Assembly: GCF_016808335.1 (NCBI RefSeq)
Contig: NC_053144.1
Location: 54,638,195 to 54,702,194 of the forward strand
DNA: 64,000 bases
Direction: 5' to 3'
From: Panicum virgatum
Lineage: Eukaryota; Streptophyta; Magnoliopsida; Poales; Poaceae
In this document: positions 1 through 12,329 of the stretch, piece after piece
Numbering within the stretch: position 1 is the stretch's first letter
How the letters are laid out: every line of letters begins with the position of its first letter
Made by a program: the position numbers and the translations under genes
Notes under the pieces: model-generated
The model's database searches: none
What the model was told of the DNA's origin: nothing
The model's input: the letters and a program-made list of their open reading frames with translations, nothing else

Positions 1-1640
1 TCGGAGGAGCGTACCTCCAGGTGCAGGGGCAGGAGCGGGAGCCGAAGGCGGCGCGCCCCGACGGCCCCCACCGGTACCGGTACCCCCAGAAGCAGGGCCA
101 CCAGTGCCACCACCTCGTCCCTCCCGCCGGCGACGTCCACACCCCCCCCTCCGGTCTGCCCGGCGGGAGCAGCACCAAGGAGGGAGGTGGCAGGAGCGGC
201 GGAGGAGGCCGGTGAAGCAGCAGCGAGCGCGGCGGGGGTGGGCGAGGACGATCCGGGCGCGAGACCCCTGGTGATCTCCTCGAGGGCGAGGTCGTCCCGG
301 ACCTGCAGGAATGAGGAAGGGCCTCTGGCGGGCGATCCAGCTCTTCAGGTGGTCGTAGGTGCTGCTCAGGCCCCGCAGGACATTAAGCACCAAGACCCGA
401 TCGGACACCGGACACCCGAGGTCGTGAAGACCATCGGCCATGCCCTTCATCCTCCGGCAGAACTCACCGACGGAGAGGTCCCCCTGCTCGAAGGTGCGGA
501 AGGTGGCGTCGAGCTGGAGAGCGCGGAACTCGGCGTTGCCGAGGAACTGCCCCTCGAGCGCCACCCAGGCCTGGTGCGCAGTGCCACCGTGGGTCCTGAA
601 GATCTAGGGAGATGGTCCGAAAGATCCAGGACAGGGCGACGCTGTCGAGGCACAGCCACACCACGTCCCGCGTCTCGATCGGCGAGTCGACGAGGACGTG
701 GTCGTCGAGGGCGTAGCGGCGGAGGGTGAGGAGGACCTGGTCACGCCAGCGTCCGTAGGAGGACGTGGGGTCGAGGAGGATGGTGACCAGGGGCCCTGAT
801 GTTCTGAACGCCGGTGGCCTGGAGGTGGAGCTGGGCGACCATGGGGTCGGTCAGGTCGTACCGGGGTCCAGATCCAGTGGGCGGGGCCTGGTAGGAGGAA
901 GAAGCGCCGTGCTCGGGGACGACGAGCTGGCCGGAGGAGACGCGGAGGAAGTGCTCCGCCTCGGCAACCCGGAGAGCGAGGGCGTCGGCCGCGGCGCGCT
1001 CGCACTCCCAGGCGAGGGCAGCCACGCGGACCCGCTCCTGGGCTGCCGAAGCCTCCGACTTGGCGGCGAGGAAGGCCGCGGCGAGAGCGGCGTCGGCCTG
1101 CCGCCCGCGGAGGGCGGCGGCGCTGAGCGGCGCATCCTCGGGCGCCATCCCGAGCCCGGACCACGCGTGCGCGGAAGCTACGGGAAGCTTTCCCGCAGCG
1201 ACGGCGGCGCGATGGGCGGCTGCAGCGGCGGCGGCGTCCCCCGCGCCAGCTGCAGCGGCGGCATCGGGCACCGGCGGCGGCGGCGCCTGCAGCAGTGGCT
1301 GCGCGGCCCAGGCAGCCCCCACGGCCCCCGCGCCCGCGCCCCCCGCGTCAGCGGCGGCGGCGGCAGCAGAGCCAGGCAGGGGCGGGTCCGTGGCGCCAGC
1401 GGCCGCTACAGGGTCGAGAAGGACCAAGGCGGCGGCCAGCGTAGTGGATCTAGGCGGCAAGGCCCCGCCAGAGGAAGCGGTGGCCGGCGCAGTGGGTCTG
1501 GGAGCAGACCACGCGCTCGGCGCCGAAGCAGAGGAGATCCAGCGGCCAGCGGCACCCGAAGCAGAGGAAGGGAGGGGAGGGAAGGAGGAAGGAAGGGGGG
1601 CTCCGGCAGCCGGCGGCCGGCCATCTCGCCGCCACCGCCG
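1..1640 (-). pseudogene. copia gag (UBN2-type), frame-broken and partial
   Basis: The minus strand first encodes an Ala/Pro-rich leader and a long open stretch (1460 to 741). Near 780-620 the reading frame changes, and a typical copia gag core follows, recognisable by the segment VWLCLDSVALSWIF. The conserved downstream gag region continues in yet another frame toward base 1. Because the homologous parts lie in different frames, the gene cannot give an intact gag. The family's gag normally forms the virus-like particle. The long plus-strand open frames over 187-1706 are shadows of this GC-rich sequence. Confidence 0.7.
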
Positions 1641-1714
1641 GCCATCTCGCCGCCGCCTGCCGCCGGCGGCTGGAGAGGGAGGACTGGAACCCTAACCCTA
1701 GGCTAATGATACCA

Positions 1715-1829
1715 TGTAGGAGAGAATAATGGATGTATATCTCCAAACCCTAGAAGGGTGGGTATATATAGTTCCTATACATGGGCCTCTAGATGGGCCT
1801 CTATACACGGGCTCACATATACACCAACA
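1715..1829 (-). repeat. 5' LTR of the truncated copia element
   Basis: TG...CA-bounded 115-bp direct-repeat unit in minus orientation, matching the LTRs at 50784-50897 and 55301-55414 apart from scattered substitutions. The short internal TATATA run is a plausible promoter core. The primer-binding site abuts it at 1701-1714. Confidence 0.85.
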
Positions 1830-2088
1830 GCTACTTCATAAACAGTCAAGACTCAAGAGTTCGAAAAGCGCATGATAAACAGCTCTAAAAGTTCCCAGAT
1901 CCAGGGGGTGGGGCTGTTAACGACATACATTACATGTAATGCAAGACAGTCAATCTTCAAGATCAATTTCGCCATGTTGTAAAAACCTTGCGCATGTGCA
2001 AACATTCTCTTTTTTGGGTGGATGATTATGCAACAGTGCCAAAAATACGATATATTTCTCCTTTGTGTGTGTGAGGCAACCACAGGGC

Positions 2089-3737
2089 CATGGGCGGATC
2101 TAAAGGGTGGGCCGGGTGGGCCACGGCCCACCCTAAGATTTGACCATGGTTCTTAAGGCGTCGCCTAGGCGACGCCAAGGCGTCAAGGCGCTCAGGGAGG
2201 CCAAGGCGTCGCCGACGCCCAGCCAGAAGAGAGGAAGAGTAAGGGGAAGGAGCGACCGGGATGAGGTGTCCATGGTCGCCTTACCATAACAGCAGCAAAG
2301 TGAGAGAGGGAGGGAGGGAGAAGGGGGAGGAAGAGGAGAAACAGCTTCCTGCTAGCTCTGGCGTCGATCCGACGGACAGCAGCCATCTGGAGAGCGTGAG
2401 GAAGGGAGGGAGAAGGGAGAGGAAGGGAAGGCTTCCCTGCTGGCTCTGGCGGCTGGCGCGGATCCAGCAGGCAGCGGCTCACCTGGAGAACTTGAGGGAG
2501 GGAGAAGGGAGAGGGAGAGGAGGGGGAAGCTTCCTGCTAGCTCCGGTGAGGGAGGGAGAAGGAGGGAGAGGGCGAGGGCGAGGAGGGAGAGGAGTGGAAG
2601 GCAGCCGCCGCCGCCGGCAGTGACTCGCGAGCGAAGGGTGGGCAAGTTTGAGAGTGTTCGGGAGAGGGGAGCTAGGTCAGGCCTGGTGGGGATGTGGGGT
2701 GGTGCTTGGGCTTTTAGTGGGCTGGGCCAAGTTGTCTCCTTTCTCTTATTCTTTTTCCTTTTCTCCCTTCTCCTTCCTTCTCTTTTTTCTTTTTCTCCCT
2801 ACATCCTGCTGCTATAAGGCGTCGCCTTGCTCGCCTAGGCGTCCGCCTAGGCGTCGCCTCGCCATGCCGACGAGGTCGCTCGCCGTGCCTCGCCTTAACG
2901 CCTTAAGAACATTGGATTTGACCCATGGAGAAACAGCCAGAGAGCCCGGCGCTCCTGATAGCCTGACCGTGCCCATGGATTCGTGAATTCTAGACCTGCA
3001 AGCTCTAGTGCGTAGGGTTTGGGACAGGCGGACAGCGGTGCAAAGCAATGGCTGCCTCCTGCCAGTGGAGCTGAGTCCGGCAAGCAGCTACGACAAGCTA
3101 ACTGGGGAGGGAAACAGGAGGCGCTGCCACGAGCCCGACGGCGGCGCGCACGCGAACCGCGCAGCGGCACCCTTCGTGGCTTTTAACAGGCGCCGAGTCC
3201 TGCAGCAGTGTGGCACGCTCAGCCACTCGCCACTCGGCGGCTTGGCCGGGGCTGCGGGCCTGCGAGCTGCGGTGGCACGGCGCACTCCCCCTCAGTAGGG
3301 TGCAGGCCACCAGAAGAGAAGAACCGAAAGGCAATTCTTAATTCCATTTCCAAACTGCAAGCATCAGGCCACCAATCGAAAAGCTACAAGCCAACAAGCG
3401 GTAATTAGCTTGCAGTCTCGTACCACATGATTACGAATTTGAAATTGGAAGCTTCTAATTCCAGATTGTTAGTCAATTGGCCCTTGTAGGAGTAAGGGAT
3501 GTTTTACTGAATATTGTAGGCTTCTATTTCTAACAATGGTTGGATTTCATATCGCAATTTGAAACTTCTAGGATCATGGTACAGTAGGATTATCGAAACA
3601 TGAGCGTGTAAGATTCATTTCATACGAATTTCATACTTAATTGTGGATTTGAAGATGTTTACAAAATGCTTTATTTATGATATTACAAAAATTGCCTTGA
3701 TGGACCACCCTAACATCAGATCCTAGATTCACCACTG
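2089..3737. mobile_element. hAT-superfamily element (non-autonomous) with a nested insertion
   Basis: Flanked by a perfect 8-bp direct repeat CACAGGGC (2081-2088 and 3738-3745), the target-duplication length of hAT elements. The termini are imperfect inverted repeats: CATGGGCGGATCTA on the left, and CAGTGGTGAATCTAG when the right end is reverse-complemented. No transposase was recognised. The interior holds a second transposon at 2146-2914 and otherwise unremarkable sequence; without that insertion the element is about 880 bp. It lies downstream of CBP80 exon 6, apparently in intron 6. Confidence 0.75.
2146..2914. mobile_element. Nested TIR transposon, Mutator-like candidate
   Basis: Flanked by a perfect 9-bp repeat GATTTGACC (2137-2145 and 2915-2923), the length typical of Mutator-like elements. 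Both ends carry inverted GTTCTTAAGGCG followed by CGCCTAGGCG-rich palindromic sequence. The interior is a purine-rich GGAGGGAGAAGG low-complexity block (about 2290-2600) and a pyrimidine tract near 2735-2800. No transposase is encoded. The 9-bp duplication and end structure are direct observations; the superfamily is an inference. Confidence 0.6.
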
Positions 3738-3820
3738 CACAGGGCAAAGGATGACAGTGGCTAAATTACTCATATTAGGCATCACATGTGAAGTTAATGG
3801 TAGCAATCGATCAAGCTTAC

Positions 3821-6800
3821 CTCAAACAATTCTGGACCACCCCAAGGAAGGGAAGCCAAAATACAATAAACATAAAAGTCAGCACGTGGTTGCCACGAAG
3901 GATTTCCAGTCTCCTCATCTAATATTGTTGCAGCAGATGATAATAGAGTCTCAAATGTCTCGATGATTGAATTTGGGACTACAACTTTGCTGCACATCTA
4001 CATAGCAAATATAAGATCTAAAGTTAGTAAACAAACAAGAAAAATGTTATACTGTGGCCACAATAAATGAATAAGGTGTTCAGTATAAGAAAACATTTCT
4101 ACATGCAACAAAAAGGGTCAGGAAGGCACTCCATTCTTTTGGAGAGAGGTAGTATCACAGCATATTTTACAAATTTCATATGAATTCAAACAAAAGTAGG
4201 AACAAGAGATAGTATCATTCAAACTCTTATTTAAAAATAGAACTACCCTAATTCCTAAACAACCAGCTGACCAAACTAATATTATAGGATAGTAAATTAA
4301 ACAATGTCCAATCACAGACAGGTCAATTGACTGTGTATAATGCAGAACATATGCATAGGGTTCTCAATATAAGATACAATTTCTACCATGCAATTAAAAA
4401 AATCAGAAAGAAATCCCTCCATTGTGTCAAAGCATTCATTGTTTTCCATATTTAATTGAACAAGGGAAGCAATAGGACACTGCACACTCAAAATCTAATG
4501 TGAAGACACCACGATCAGGAGGGGATGGACGGGCATGGTTCATAGTAACTGAGCATATTTTTTAGCTCATTTCATTCCCAAGTTCGTTGAGTATCAAGAA
4601 AACTAGCAACAACTAACAAAATTCAGAGGTACATGGATTCAATTATTCATGCAGATTCATTGTCAATTCGAAATGAAACCGCGTGCCAGCTGTAAAATTA
4701 CAAGCATTGCAACTAAGGACATACAGAAAAGCGGTATTAAGGATTTAAAACAACAATGTCAAATAAAACCAAACAAAACCGTTACTTACCAGGCCACTGA
4801 GAAATCGCAGCAATATCCTAATTCTATCACGATTTTCGTTGTGCAAGGCATCCTGCAATTAGACATCAGTCAATTTTAAAGCTATGGTGATCTCAAAAAG
4901 GGGAAGAACCAAAAAGTGTTTCCTTTTTCACATTAACTGACAAGTATCCAGTTTAAAACCGTATCTGGTGGAACAGGAAGGAAGGAGAAAGGGGTGGGGG
5001 GCTCAAAAATACTGAATGCACAAACAAGGGAACATACCTGTAGTTTGGCCTGTGTGGTATCTACAATATCCTTGGCAAAATCTTCATTTTCTAAGTTCAT
5101 CAGACCAATCTGACATTAAACAAGGTACAATCACAAAAGAGTTACCTTGATTAAATATAAATCATGTGGTTAGATCCTGTTCTTACAGCAAATCATCATG
5201 CATCAAAAAATGGACTCTGATGTTACTGATGTAGGATTTATTTTTTTACAAAGTACTGATGTAGGACATTTATAGTACCATGCCCCCAATAGTGATGTGA
5301 AAACATAGCCATAACTATGGACCAACTTGGTTAGGGCACAGAAAAGCTTAAATGCAACAATCCATTTCGCCTAGACGGAAAATGAAGGAATCATTTTTTT
5401 TTCTTTTTCTTGTCTGTATTCAATCCAAGTAAACAAAAATTGGTCCCTCATGAAAATATGCAAGCAAAATTAGCACTATAATTGTGCCACACAACATAGA
5501 GTAGAATACACTGTAAATGCTATGATGTGACGTTGCCGGTCATTGCGCCAAGTTTTGGTGTCAATACATATCAGTATTATCATCCAGAGATTAATATCTT
5601 TGCATGAAAATGCACACACCACCCAGAACATTTTCTAGTTCCAGAGTAAATGTGGAAAGGATGAGAAGAGAATATGTTTCCCATTACTTTACCCAATAAA
5701 TATACATTTGGCATCAGCATTGCAAGCCCCCACAGAGGCTAGGAGATAATTAACAAACAATCATACTGAGGATAAGACAGGTATGAATGCAAGCATAATA
5801 AGGTCTACTAGTCCAGAAGCACACCAAACTATGAACCAGAGCATAGGTGAACTTTGCTGTCCTCTGTCTCTCACAATCACGCAAACCACCATCCTAGAAT
5901 CTCTATCTGATTTATGCTGGTGTCACTGTGGTTAGTGACCTCTAAACACAATGTAAGCTTAGCTCCATAAAAACATTAACTCCCTAACGCTTAAAAATCA
6001 AAAGGAGCAAAATATTCATCTGGAAAAAAAATTATAATACTAACACAAGTTTTCATACTTTATTTCAGGGCACAACAGGATTAAGATCATAATTACAAAT
6101 CAAATTATACTGAGAATGGTAGAATGATGCTCCATACATAGTTTTAGCAAAAAGGCAATAGAACATAAAATGATTAAAAAAAGTAATATGCTATAAGGTT
6201 TAGAGTAAATATTTGCGTACCAAAACTCCAAAGAAAGGAATCTTGTGAGGCAGTTGTTCTGCACACTGAAGGAGGAACTGCTTGGGCAAAAAGAATATTT
6301 CAGTTAGCACCTCCAGGTACTTGAGCTTTATATAATGAAATGTCTCCCCGCCATAACAAAAGTAAGCAAGTATATAAGGTGCAGCATATAAGATATAACA
6401 TGCCGCACTTCATTTTTTTTCATGTACTCACTGGCGGAAAAGAATAATCTGAACTCACTCAGGATGTTATCAGGATCAAGATACAGATTGGTATTACAAT
6501 CCCACAAAGATGACATGAAATTGGTTGATTCCAGACCAGAATGGATCTCATATTATTTATGACAGTTTAAGCTTTATGAGTCATTTAGTCTAATATTACT
6601 TATTGTATTGAACAGTTAAGGCGTTTCTTGCATAAATTCAAATTGAGTTTTTTGCACCCAAGTTGAACTAAAATAAGTATATGTTGTTGGTTAAATTGAA
6701 TTATTTTAAAAGAAGTACTTTCAAATTCAAAACGCTTAAATAAGTTGCACATTGTACCAGATACAGTATGTTGATATCATTCCGCAAATCATCAAGTTTA

Positions 6801-8389
6801 AGAAATGTATTGATTGCATTCACATTTGTTTTTTTTGCAATTCAATTTGATTTTGCAGCATGATTAGGAACCTCTCACAACAAAATGATATGTAATTTGT
6901 TGGCACAACAGACCGATCTGCAGGCAACATGTTGCGGCTATGGAACAGTGGTGCAAAGAGTGATGCTATGGCTTACATGTGGCAAAAAGGCTTGTTCTGT
7001 ATCTATGGATGTGTGAGCTTGATATTAGTTACACTAAGAATTCTTAAGTAATTAGAAGATACAAACAATATGGGAACAAGCAGGACTGCTGCATACTGAC
7101 CTCAAATACAGCGTCTCTGGAATGTTCATATTCTCGACTTATCACGGCATAACAAGTTTCCTATGAAGCCATCAGAAGAAGTGTTTAAGAAAAATTACAC
7201 ATGAAAGCATTATTCTCTTATGACCATGGTACAAGAGTTACAACAACCATGTGATGGGGTGAATATGAAACGAAACAAACATGGAACGAACTTCTAACTA
7301 TGTGCCATGCAGAAATTTGCTATACCCCTCTATTTTGCACCCTAGTCGCATCTTGTTAATTTGTTCATGGTGAAATCACTTAATTCGGGGAAAAAAATAT
7401 GTAAACAAAAATGATATCAGAAGCAACAGGTGTTGCACTAGTTAAAAGTAACATGATGAACCAATGGATAGATAACTTAACATTAAATTTACCTTATCGT
7501 CATCAACTATTGCCACAGATTCACTATAACAAAAATAATATATAACAGAAGCAAAGGAAACCATGAAGCTGTAAAGTCATTCCACATATACAACCTGTAA
7601 CTTCAACAAACAATCAAAACGCAGATTTACAATTCTAAAACATAGACTGCTCCAGCAGCAATTTTTTATGTATGCATTGTGCTATGTACAAAACTTTCAG
7701 CTGGGAAAGCTCAAAACATACTAGTTTGCATACAATTGTATTCTCCACTCATAATGTTCTCACCAAAATGTGCTACTTTGCCTACATGACAGAATCTAAA
7801 CAGATCATATTACAATATTACATACTACACCATATCCAACAAGGAGGAGCCAAAATACAGAGGTTATGATACTTAGAAAAAGAAATTAGCATAGCCCAAG
7901 GTAAGGTACGGAAGTACAAACACACAAACATTCAGGTAACTTATTGCATTGCAACTCCAAAGTCTAATTCCTAGCGGAAAGGGAAAGTAATCAGCTTACT
8001 TTTGTTCCGACTAATCACCATTCAGTACAATCGTGCTAATATTTTTAACCAGCTCATACTGCAGCGGTCCAATAGACCCTAAATCCTAGGTCCCAGGCGC
8101 TCCTGCGAGTAAATGGAACCTAGGGTTTTGACTTTTGAACTCCCCAACCCGCTCCGACCAACAGAACTGACAACCAAATACAGCACGCCTCGAGCTAAAC
8201 CAGCACAATTCGCAACCAAATCGGCGCTCCGATAATCTAGGGTTTTGAGACCAACAGCGAGCAGGGAATAAACAGCGGGTGGGGAGTGGGAGGTGCGCTC
8301 ACGATGTGCTCCTTGTGGTCTGCGGATCCACTGTACTCGGGGCACCTGTCGCCGATGCGCAGCAGCAGCGTCCTCCAGCCCGCGCTCAT
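3821..8389 (-). CDS. CBP80: Nuclear cap-binding protein subunit 1 (CBP80), exons 1-6, 3' part outside window
   Basis: Large subunit of the nuclear cap-binding complex. With CBP20 it binds the m7G cap of Pol II transcripts and acts in splicing, miRNA processing and export. Six minus-strand exons join in frame with canonical splice sites: 8389-8303 (start ATG), 7160-7101, 6280-6221, 5109-5038, 4852-4790 and 3997-3821, giving 173 codons. Family landmarks include WRTLLLRIGDRCPEYSGSAD, FLLQCAEQLPHKIPFFGVL, IGLMNLENEDFAKDI and GNPSWQPRADFYVYCILASL, which form the start of the first MIF4G-like helical domain. CBP80 proteins are about 850 residues, so roughly four fifths of the gene lies beyond base 1. 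The hAT and copia insertions below 3745 would then sit in intron 6. No break is seen in the visible exons. The gene is divergent from the SANT gene at 12646. Confidence 0.93.
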
Positions 8390-8549
8390 GGCGTCCGCCG
8401 CGGCGAAGTGGGCGTGGCGAGAGGTGTCGGGTGCGGGGTCGGAGGCGGCTCGAGAGGGGGTTTTGGTGGTTTGGGGTCGCGGGTTTTTTTTTGGTTTCGC
8501 GGCCGCCTCCCTCCCAGTGGGCGCGTGTTTTGCTGCGTGGACCAGCAGC

Positions 8550-9345
8550 TCGCTCAGGCGGTCGAGCGTTGATTTTGAGCCGACGAGCTCATCGGATTGA
8601 GATGCCTCGCGGCTCGCCAGCTTCCTCGTCTGAGCTAGAGTTTTGGCTCGCCTCGCATGGTCAGTGGCTCGGCTTATCTCGATTTGTTAAAAAATATTAC
8701 AAATTGAGCTAAAATTTTAACTTAAATATTTTAACAAGCCTGTTTGAGCTGGCTCATAAGCAGCTCGCGAGCCAAAACAAGCCTCCCAATACTAATTCAA
8801 TTATAATTGATTTATCCCTCAGCCTAATTTGTAAAAATCTTAGCTCTCTAGTCTCTCACAGTCCAAACCACAGCTCCGCAGGGCCCGCTCTAGCGGCTGG
8901 CTTCTGATCTCTCCGAGTCCAAACTAACTCCCACCCTCCCGCGGCCGTCTAGAAAAAACAAACTCCCACGACCGTGAGGGCGAGGCTGCCACACCCGCAC
9001 GACCGCATGGTCGCCGACCGACCGGTTACTGATTCCTGAATCCGGCCCCTGTACTCGCCCTCCTCCCTCCTGCTCCTGCACGAGTCAAAATAGGCATGGA
9101 GCCTATGGCCCCGAGACACCGCTCGGGAGCTCCCCGTGACCATGGAGCAAGGTCAAAAACGGTGACCGCTGGGTGGCTGCTGGCTCATGGCTGAATTTTT
9201 TTCAAGCGGTCTCACAAGCTAAACGAGCCAGCAAACGAGTCAGGCCTAACTTCCAGCTCGCTATGATAATGAGCCGAGCTAAGCCAGCTTATTATCATAA
9301 CGCGTCAGCTCGAGCAGAGCCAAGCCGAGCTGGCTCGATATCTAA
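8550..9345. repeat. Diverged GAGCC/GGCTCG-rich repeat region
   Basis: Two blocks (about 8550-8780 and 9180-9345) share motifs such as GAGCTGGCTC, GAGCCGAGC and CTCGAGC in both orientations around a GC-rich middle. This looks like a decayed transposable element with long imperfect inverted ends. No target duplication was found and the superfamily is undetermined. It lies just upstream of CBP80 exon 1. Confidence 0.35.
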
Positions 9346-9479
9346 CTCTAAATGGATCGCAAGGTTGCAGTATATTTAGCACGTATTGATAATGACTGGT
9401 TCACTTATCATTGGTATTGGTTGCCCATAGTGAAGCGATTGAAACAACTTTCCTAGCATCAAATTTTACATCATTACTT

Positions 9480-10340
9480 ACACTCATCTTGCCTCCTAGT
9501 TCCTAAATGGTTCAACCGCATGTGACCCTAGTAACCGCTCATAAGTCTGGCCTTGCTCTAATCTAGGCATTCCAATCAACTGGGATTCACATCAGCCGCT
9601 CACATATTTCCCCCTTGTCCTTAGTCGGCCTAACCATGTGGAATTACATTCATATAGCTATTCACGCAATTGATCCTGCTCTATAGATCCGTAGGATTCT
9701 TCCTATCCGCTCCCATGTGTTCACCCTACCAACTGCTCGTGGTTCCAATTAGCGGCTCACACACTTTGTCCCCATACCGTGTGGTTCTTGAGCAGCCTAA
9801 CCATGTTTGATTTACGTTAGTGGCTTACGCACTTATATTTCTCATATGCGGTTACTAGATGATTAAACAATGCCGAATTCCCACTAGCGTGGCTCAATCA
9901 CTTTAGGTGTAGTCCCTAGGCGATCCAACTATATGGGATTTCCCCTAGCATGGCTCGCACACTTCAACCTCCTGTTATGTGGTGCCTAGGTGGCACAACC
10001 ACGTGACACACCTCATGCACTCTGCCCTCTGGTGTCGCCCTGTTTCTATTTCCATTTCTCAACATATAGGCATAGATCAGGGGCCAATCGGATAGGACTC
10101 CCACTAGTGCGTGCCTCACACACTTCACATTGTTGTCTATCCTCCATTTTAATTAGTTTTCAGTTCTCAACATGCTGGCATAGACAAAGGTTCAAATGTG
10201 TAGCTTCTCGCTTGAGCAATACAAGAACTTAGTTATGCTATATGTCCTTGTTTCAATTTATATTTCTAACGTGCAAGTATAGAGATGACCTAACTATGTG
10301 GGATTCCCACTTGCATAGCTCACACACTTCAACCTACTTT
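9480..10340. repeat. Degenerate ~57-bp tandem repeat
   Basis: The approximate core (C)CTAACCATGTGGGATT, followed by CCCACTAGCRTGGCTCACACACTT, recurs near 9572, 9629, 9686, 9739, 9796, 9862, 9922 and 9993, and again near 10287. Spacing is mostly 53-59 bp with a few longer units. Copies are strongly diverged, so the array is old. No open frame runs through it. Confidence 0.55.
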
Positions 10341-11520
10341 AAGATTTTAGTTTTAGTTTATGTTTCTCACATTTTTTTAGAGGTTGGGATGACCTGTGAC
10401 CTATTTTACAATGAAAAAGTGCACAACTCTATTTTTAGTAATTTTCTTAATAATGTTGCTTTCCTAATTTGGAGCAATAATGTTGTTTTTCAAATTTGTA
10501 TTTTTCTCACCATTCATATACCTAGCACACATGCTTCTCTTAATCCAATGTTCTGTGACAAAGAAATAAAAAAAATATCACATTCATAGTAAACCAGCAA
10601 TGATCTACTCTATACTAGTTCCTTATCACAAAAATAAATATTCCATAGTGAACTTCATTCATGCCATTGCGTTCATGTGACAGTCTTAACACAATGAAAA
10701 CCATATTAAATATGTTTAAGAGATTTTTATGCTTTGCAGCAACTTGGATAGATGACCCGTAACAAATTATGTTGATACCACATACCAACTCATAAAATTG
10801 CAGCATAATTTTTCTAGTATATTAGGTGGATGATACAAACTTTATCATTATATGTCACAACTTATGTAAATAAGGTGTAATAATTTGTAGAAATTTCAAA
10901 TTGCAACTTTTAGTATAATCTTTTTTTGATATGGTGTACATAACTTCAATGTTATTTGTTAGCAAATTATGTGAACACTATCTAACTATTTGTACCAATA
11001 TCAGATTTTAACATATGATAGATAGAATCTTATATACACATCAATGATTAGTTGGAAGTAACTTTGATACATGTTTCATCAATAAAAAATAATTTAGATA
11101 AATGTTGTACAGCAACTTCCATAGATAACATTCGATGAAATATTTTATTAGCAAATATGATGCATGAATTTAGTAGCAACTTATATGGAGTATTTATTTT
11201 AAAGTTTAGATATAAAATACTCATGTCCCATGTCATATTGGTAACTTGGTATTGCCCCTATTTTCTAATATTTTATGCTATATTACACAAATGGAGAAAA
11301 CATTATACATAAATGTATACAACACATGTGCGATTTTATTTTGCAGAACTTTATGTAGAAAATTTAGTGGTGTAAAAAGAAATTAAAACCGGATCCGTTA
11401 CGGATGAAATATGGTAATTTAGAGTATCCTAATTTGCTAGCATTTATTCAAAGTAATTCAATAGCTATGGTTCATTCCGTTTTGTTCATAATTTAAGTTC
11501 ACCTGGTGATAAAATAGTAT
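10341..11520. other. AT-rich intergenic sequence, nothing recognised
   Basis: AT-rich DNA between two tandem arrays. Only short, unremarkable open frames are present. No exon pattern, RNA gene or terminal-repeat pair was found. Confidence 0.5.
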
Positions 11521-11539
11521 GCCTTCTCAGCCACAAAAG

Positions 11540-12180
11540 TCATGTGTGCTCTACGCAAATGACTAACGTGAGCGCAACTTGTTGCGCGACCCGTAGCATA
11601 TCGCCGTAGCTCGTAGCGTGTGACCATAGTCCGTAGCGCGCGACTAGCCTGATCGCAACCTATAATGTTACTACTGCGTGATCACGACCCGTAGCGCGTG
11701 ACCATAGCTTTTAGCGTGGCAGCTAACACGAGCACAACCCATAGCACGCGATCATAGCCCGTAATGCGCGACGACTAGTGTGAGCGCGGCCCATAGTGCC
11801 ACTGGCGTGTGATGACGGTCCGTAGCGCGTGACCACAGCCGCGGCTAGCGTGAGTGCAGCCCGTAGCGCCACTGGCGCCTGATGACAGTCCGTAGCGCGT
11901 GACCATAACTCTAGTGTGTTAGCATTTCTCTTCCATTTTCCCACAGCCACGACGGCTAGCATTAGTGCAGCCCGTAGCGCCACTAGCGCGTGATGACAGT
12001 CCGTAGTGCGTGACCATAGCTCTAGTGTATTATTATTTCTATTTCGTTTTCCCACAGCCGCGATGGTTAACGTGAGTACAGCCCGTAGCGCCACTAGCGC
12101 GTGATGACCGTTTGTAGCGCGTGACCATAGCTCTAAGGTCTGGTGCCTTAGCATCTCTCCTCCGTTTTCCGTTTCGCTTA
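11540..12180. repeat. Tandem repeat array with 111-bp units upstream of the SANT gene
   Basis: The phrase GCGTGACCATA(A/G)CTCTA recurs at exact 111-bp spacing (GACCATA at 11901, 12012 and 12123). A shorter 70-bp unit precedes it (GACCAC at 11831), with more degenerate CCGTAGCGCGTGACC copies back to about 11560. Each full unit holds GCCCGTAGCGCCACTRGCG and a pyrimidine tract ending TTTTCCCACAGCC. Because 111 is divisible by three, the minus strand stays open for 153 codons as a 37-residue repeat; this looks like a by-product. The array ends about 150 bp before the transcribed leader of the SANT gene. Confidence 0.8.
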
Positions 12181-12329
12181 ACAAGAAGGCACGGAGACCT
12201 TGTGTCTACCGGCCCAACTCCGGGCCGGCCCGGTCCATTTTCCGCCGGTCTACCGTGAGACCACCACACCACCACCAATTTCTGTGTCTCGCTCTCCCTG
12301 CCTTGCCTGTGTCACCGTTCTCTCTTCTT

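Larger units (their letters stand above)
1..1829 (-). mobile_element. Ty1/copia retrotransposon, 5' end, truncated by the window edge
   Basis: Read on the minus strand, a 115-bp LTR (1829 to 1715) begins TGTTGG and ends TACA. It is followed directly by a primer-binding site (1714-1701, TGGTATCATTAGCC, initiator-Met tRNA type) and then gag-like sequence down to base 1. The LTR closely resembles the 114-bp LTRs of the copia element at 50784-55414, so the two belong to one family. The pol region and 3' LTR lie outside the window. The element appears to lie in CBP80 intron 6, in the same transcriptional direction as the gene. Confidence 0.85.

Noticed and set aside
187..1706. Long plus-strand open frames (up to 313 codons)
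   Set aside because: They are Arg/Gly/Ala-rich antisense shadows of the GC-rich copia gag, with no domain of their own.
11723..12184. 153-codon minus-strand frame with a 37-residue repeat
   Set aside because: It follows directly from a tandem unit divisible by three; there is no conserved domain or gene context.
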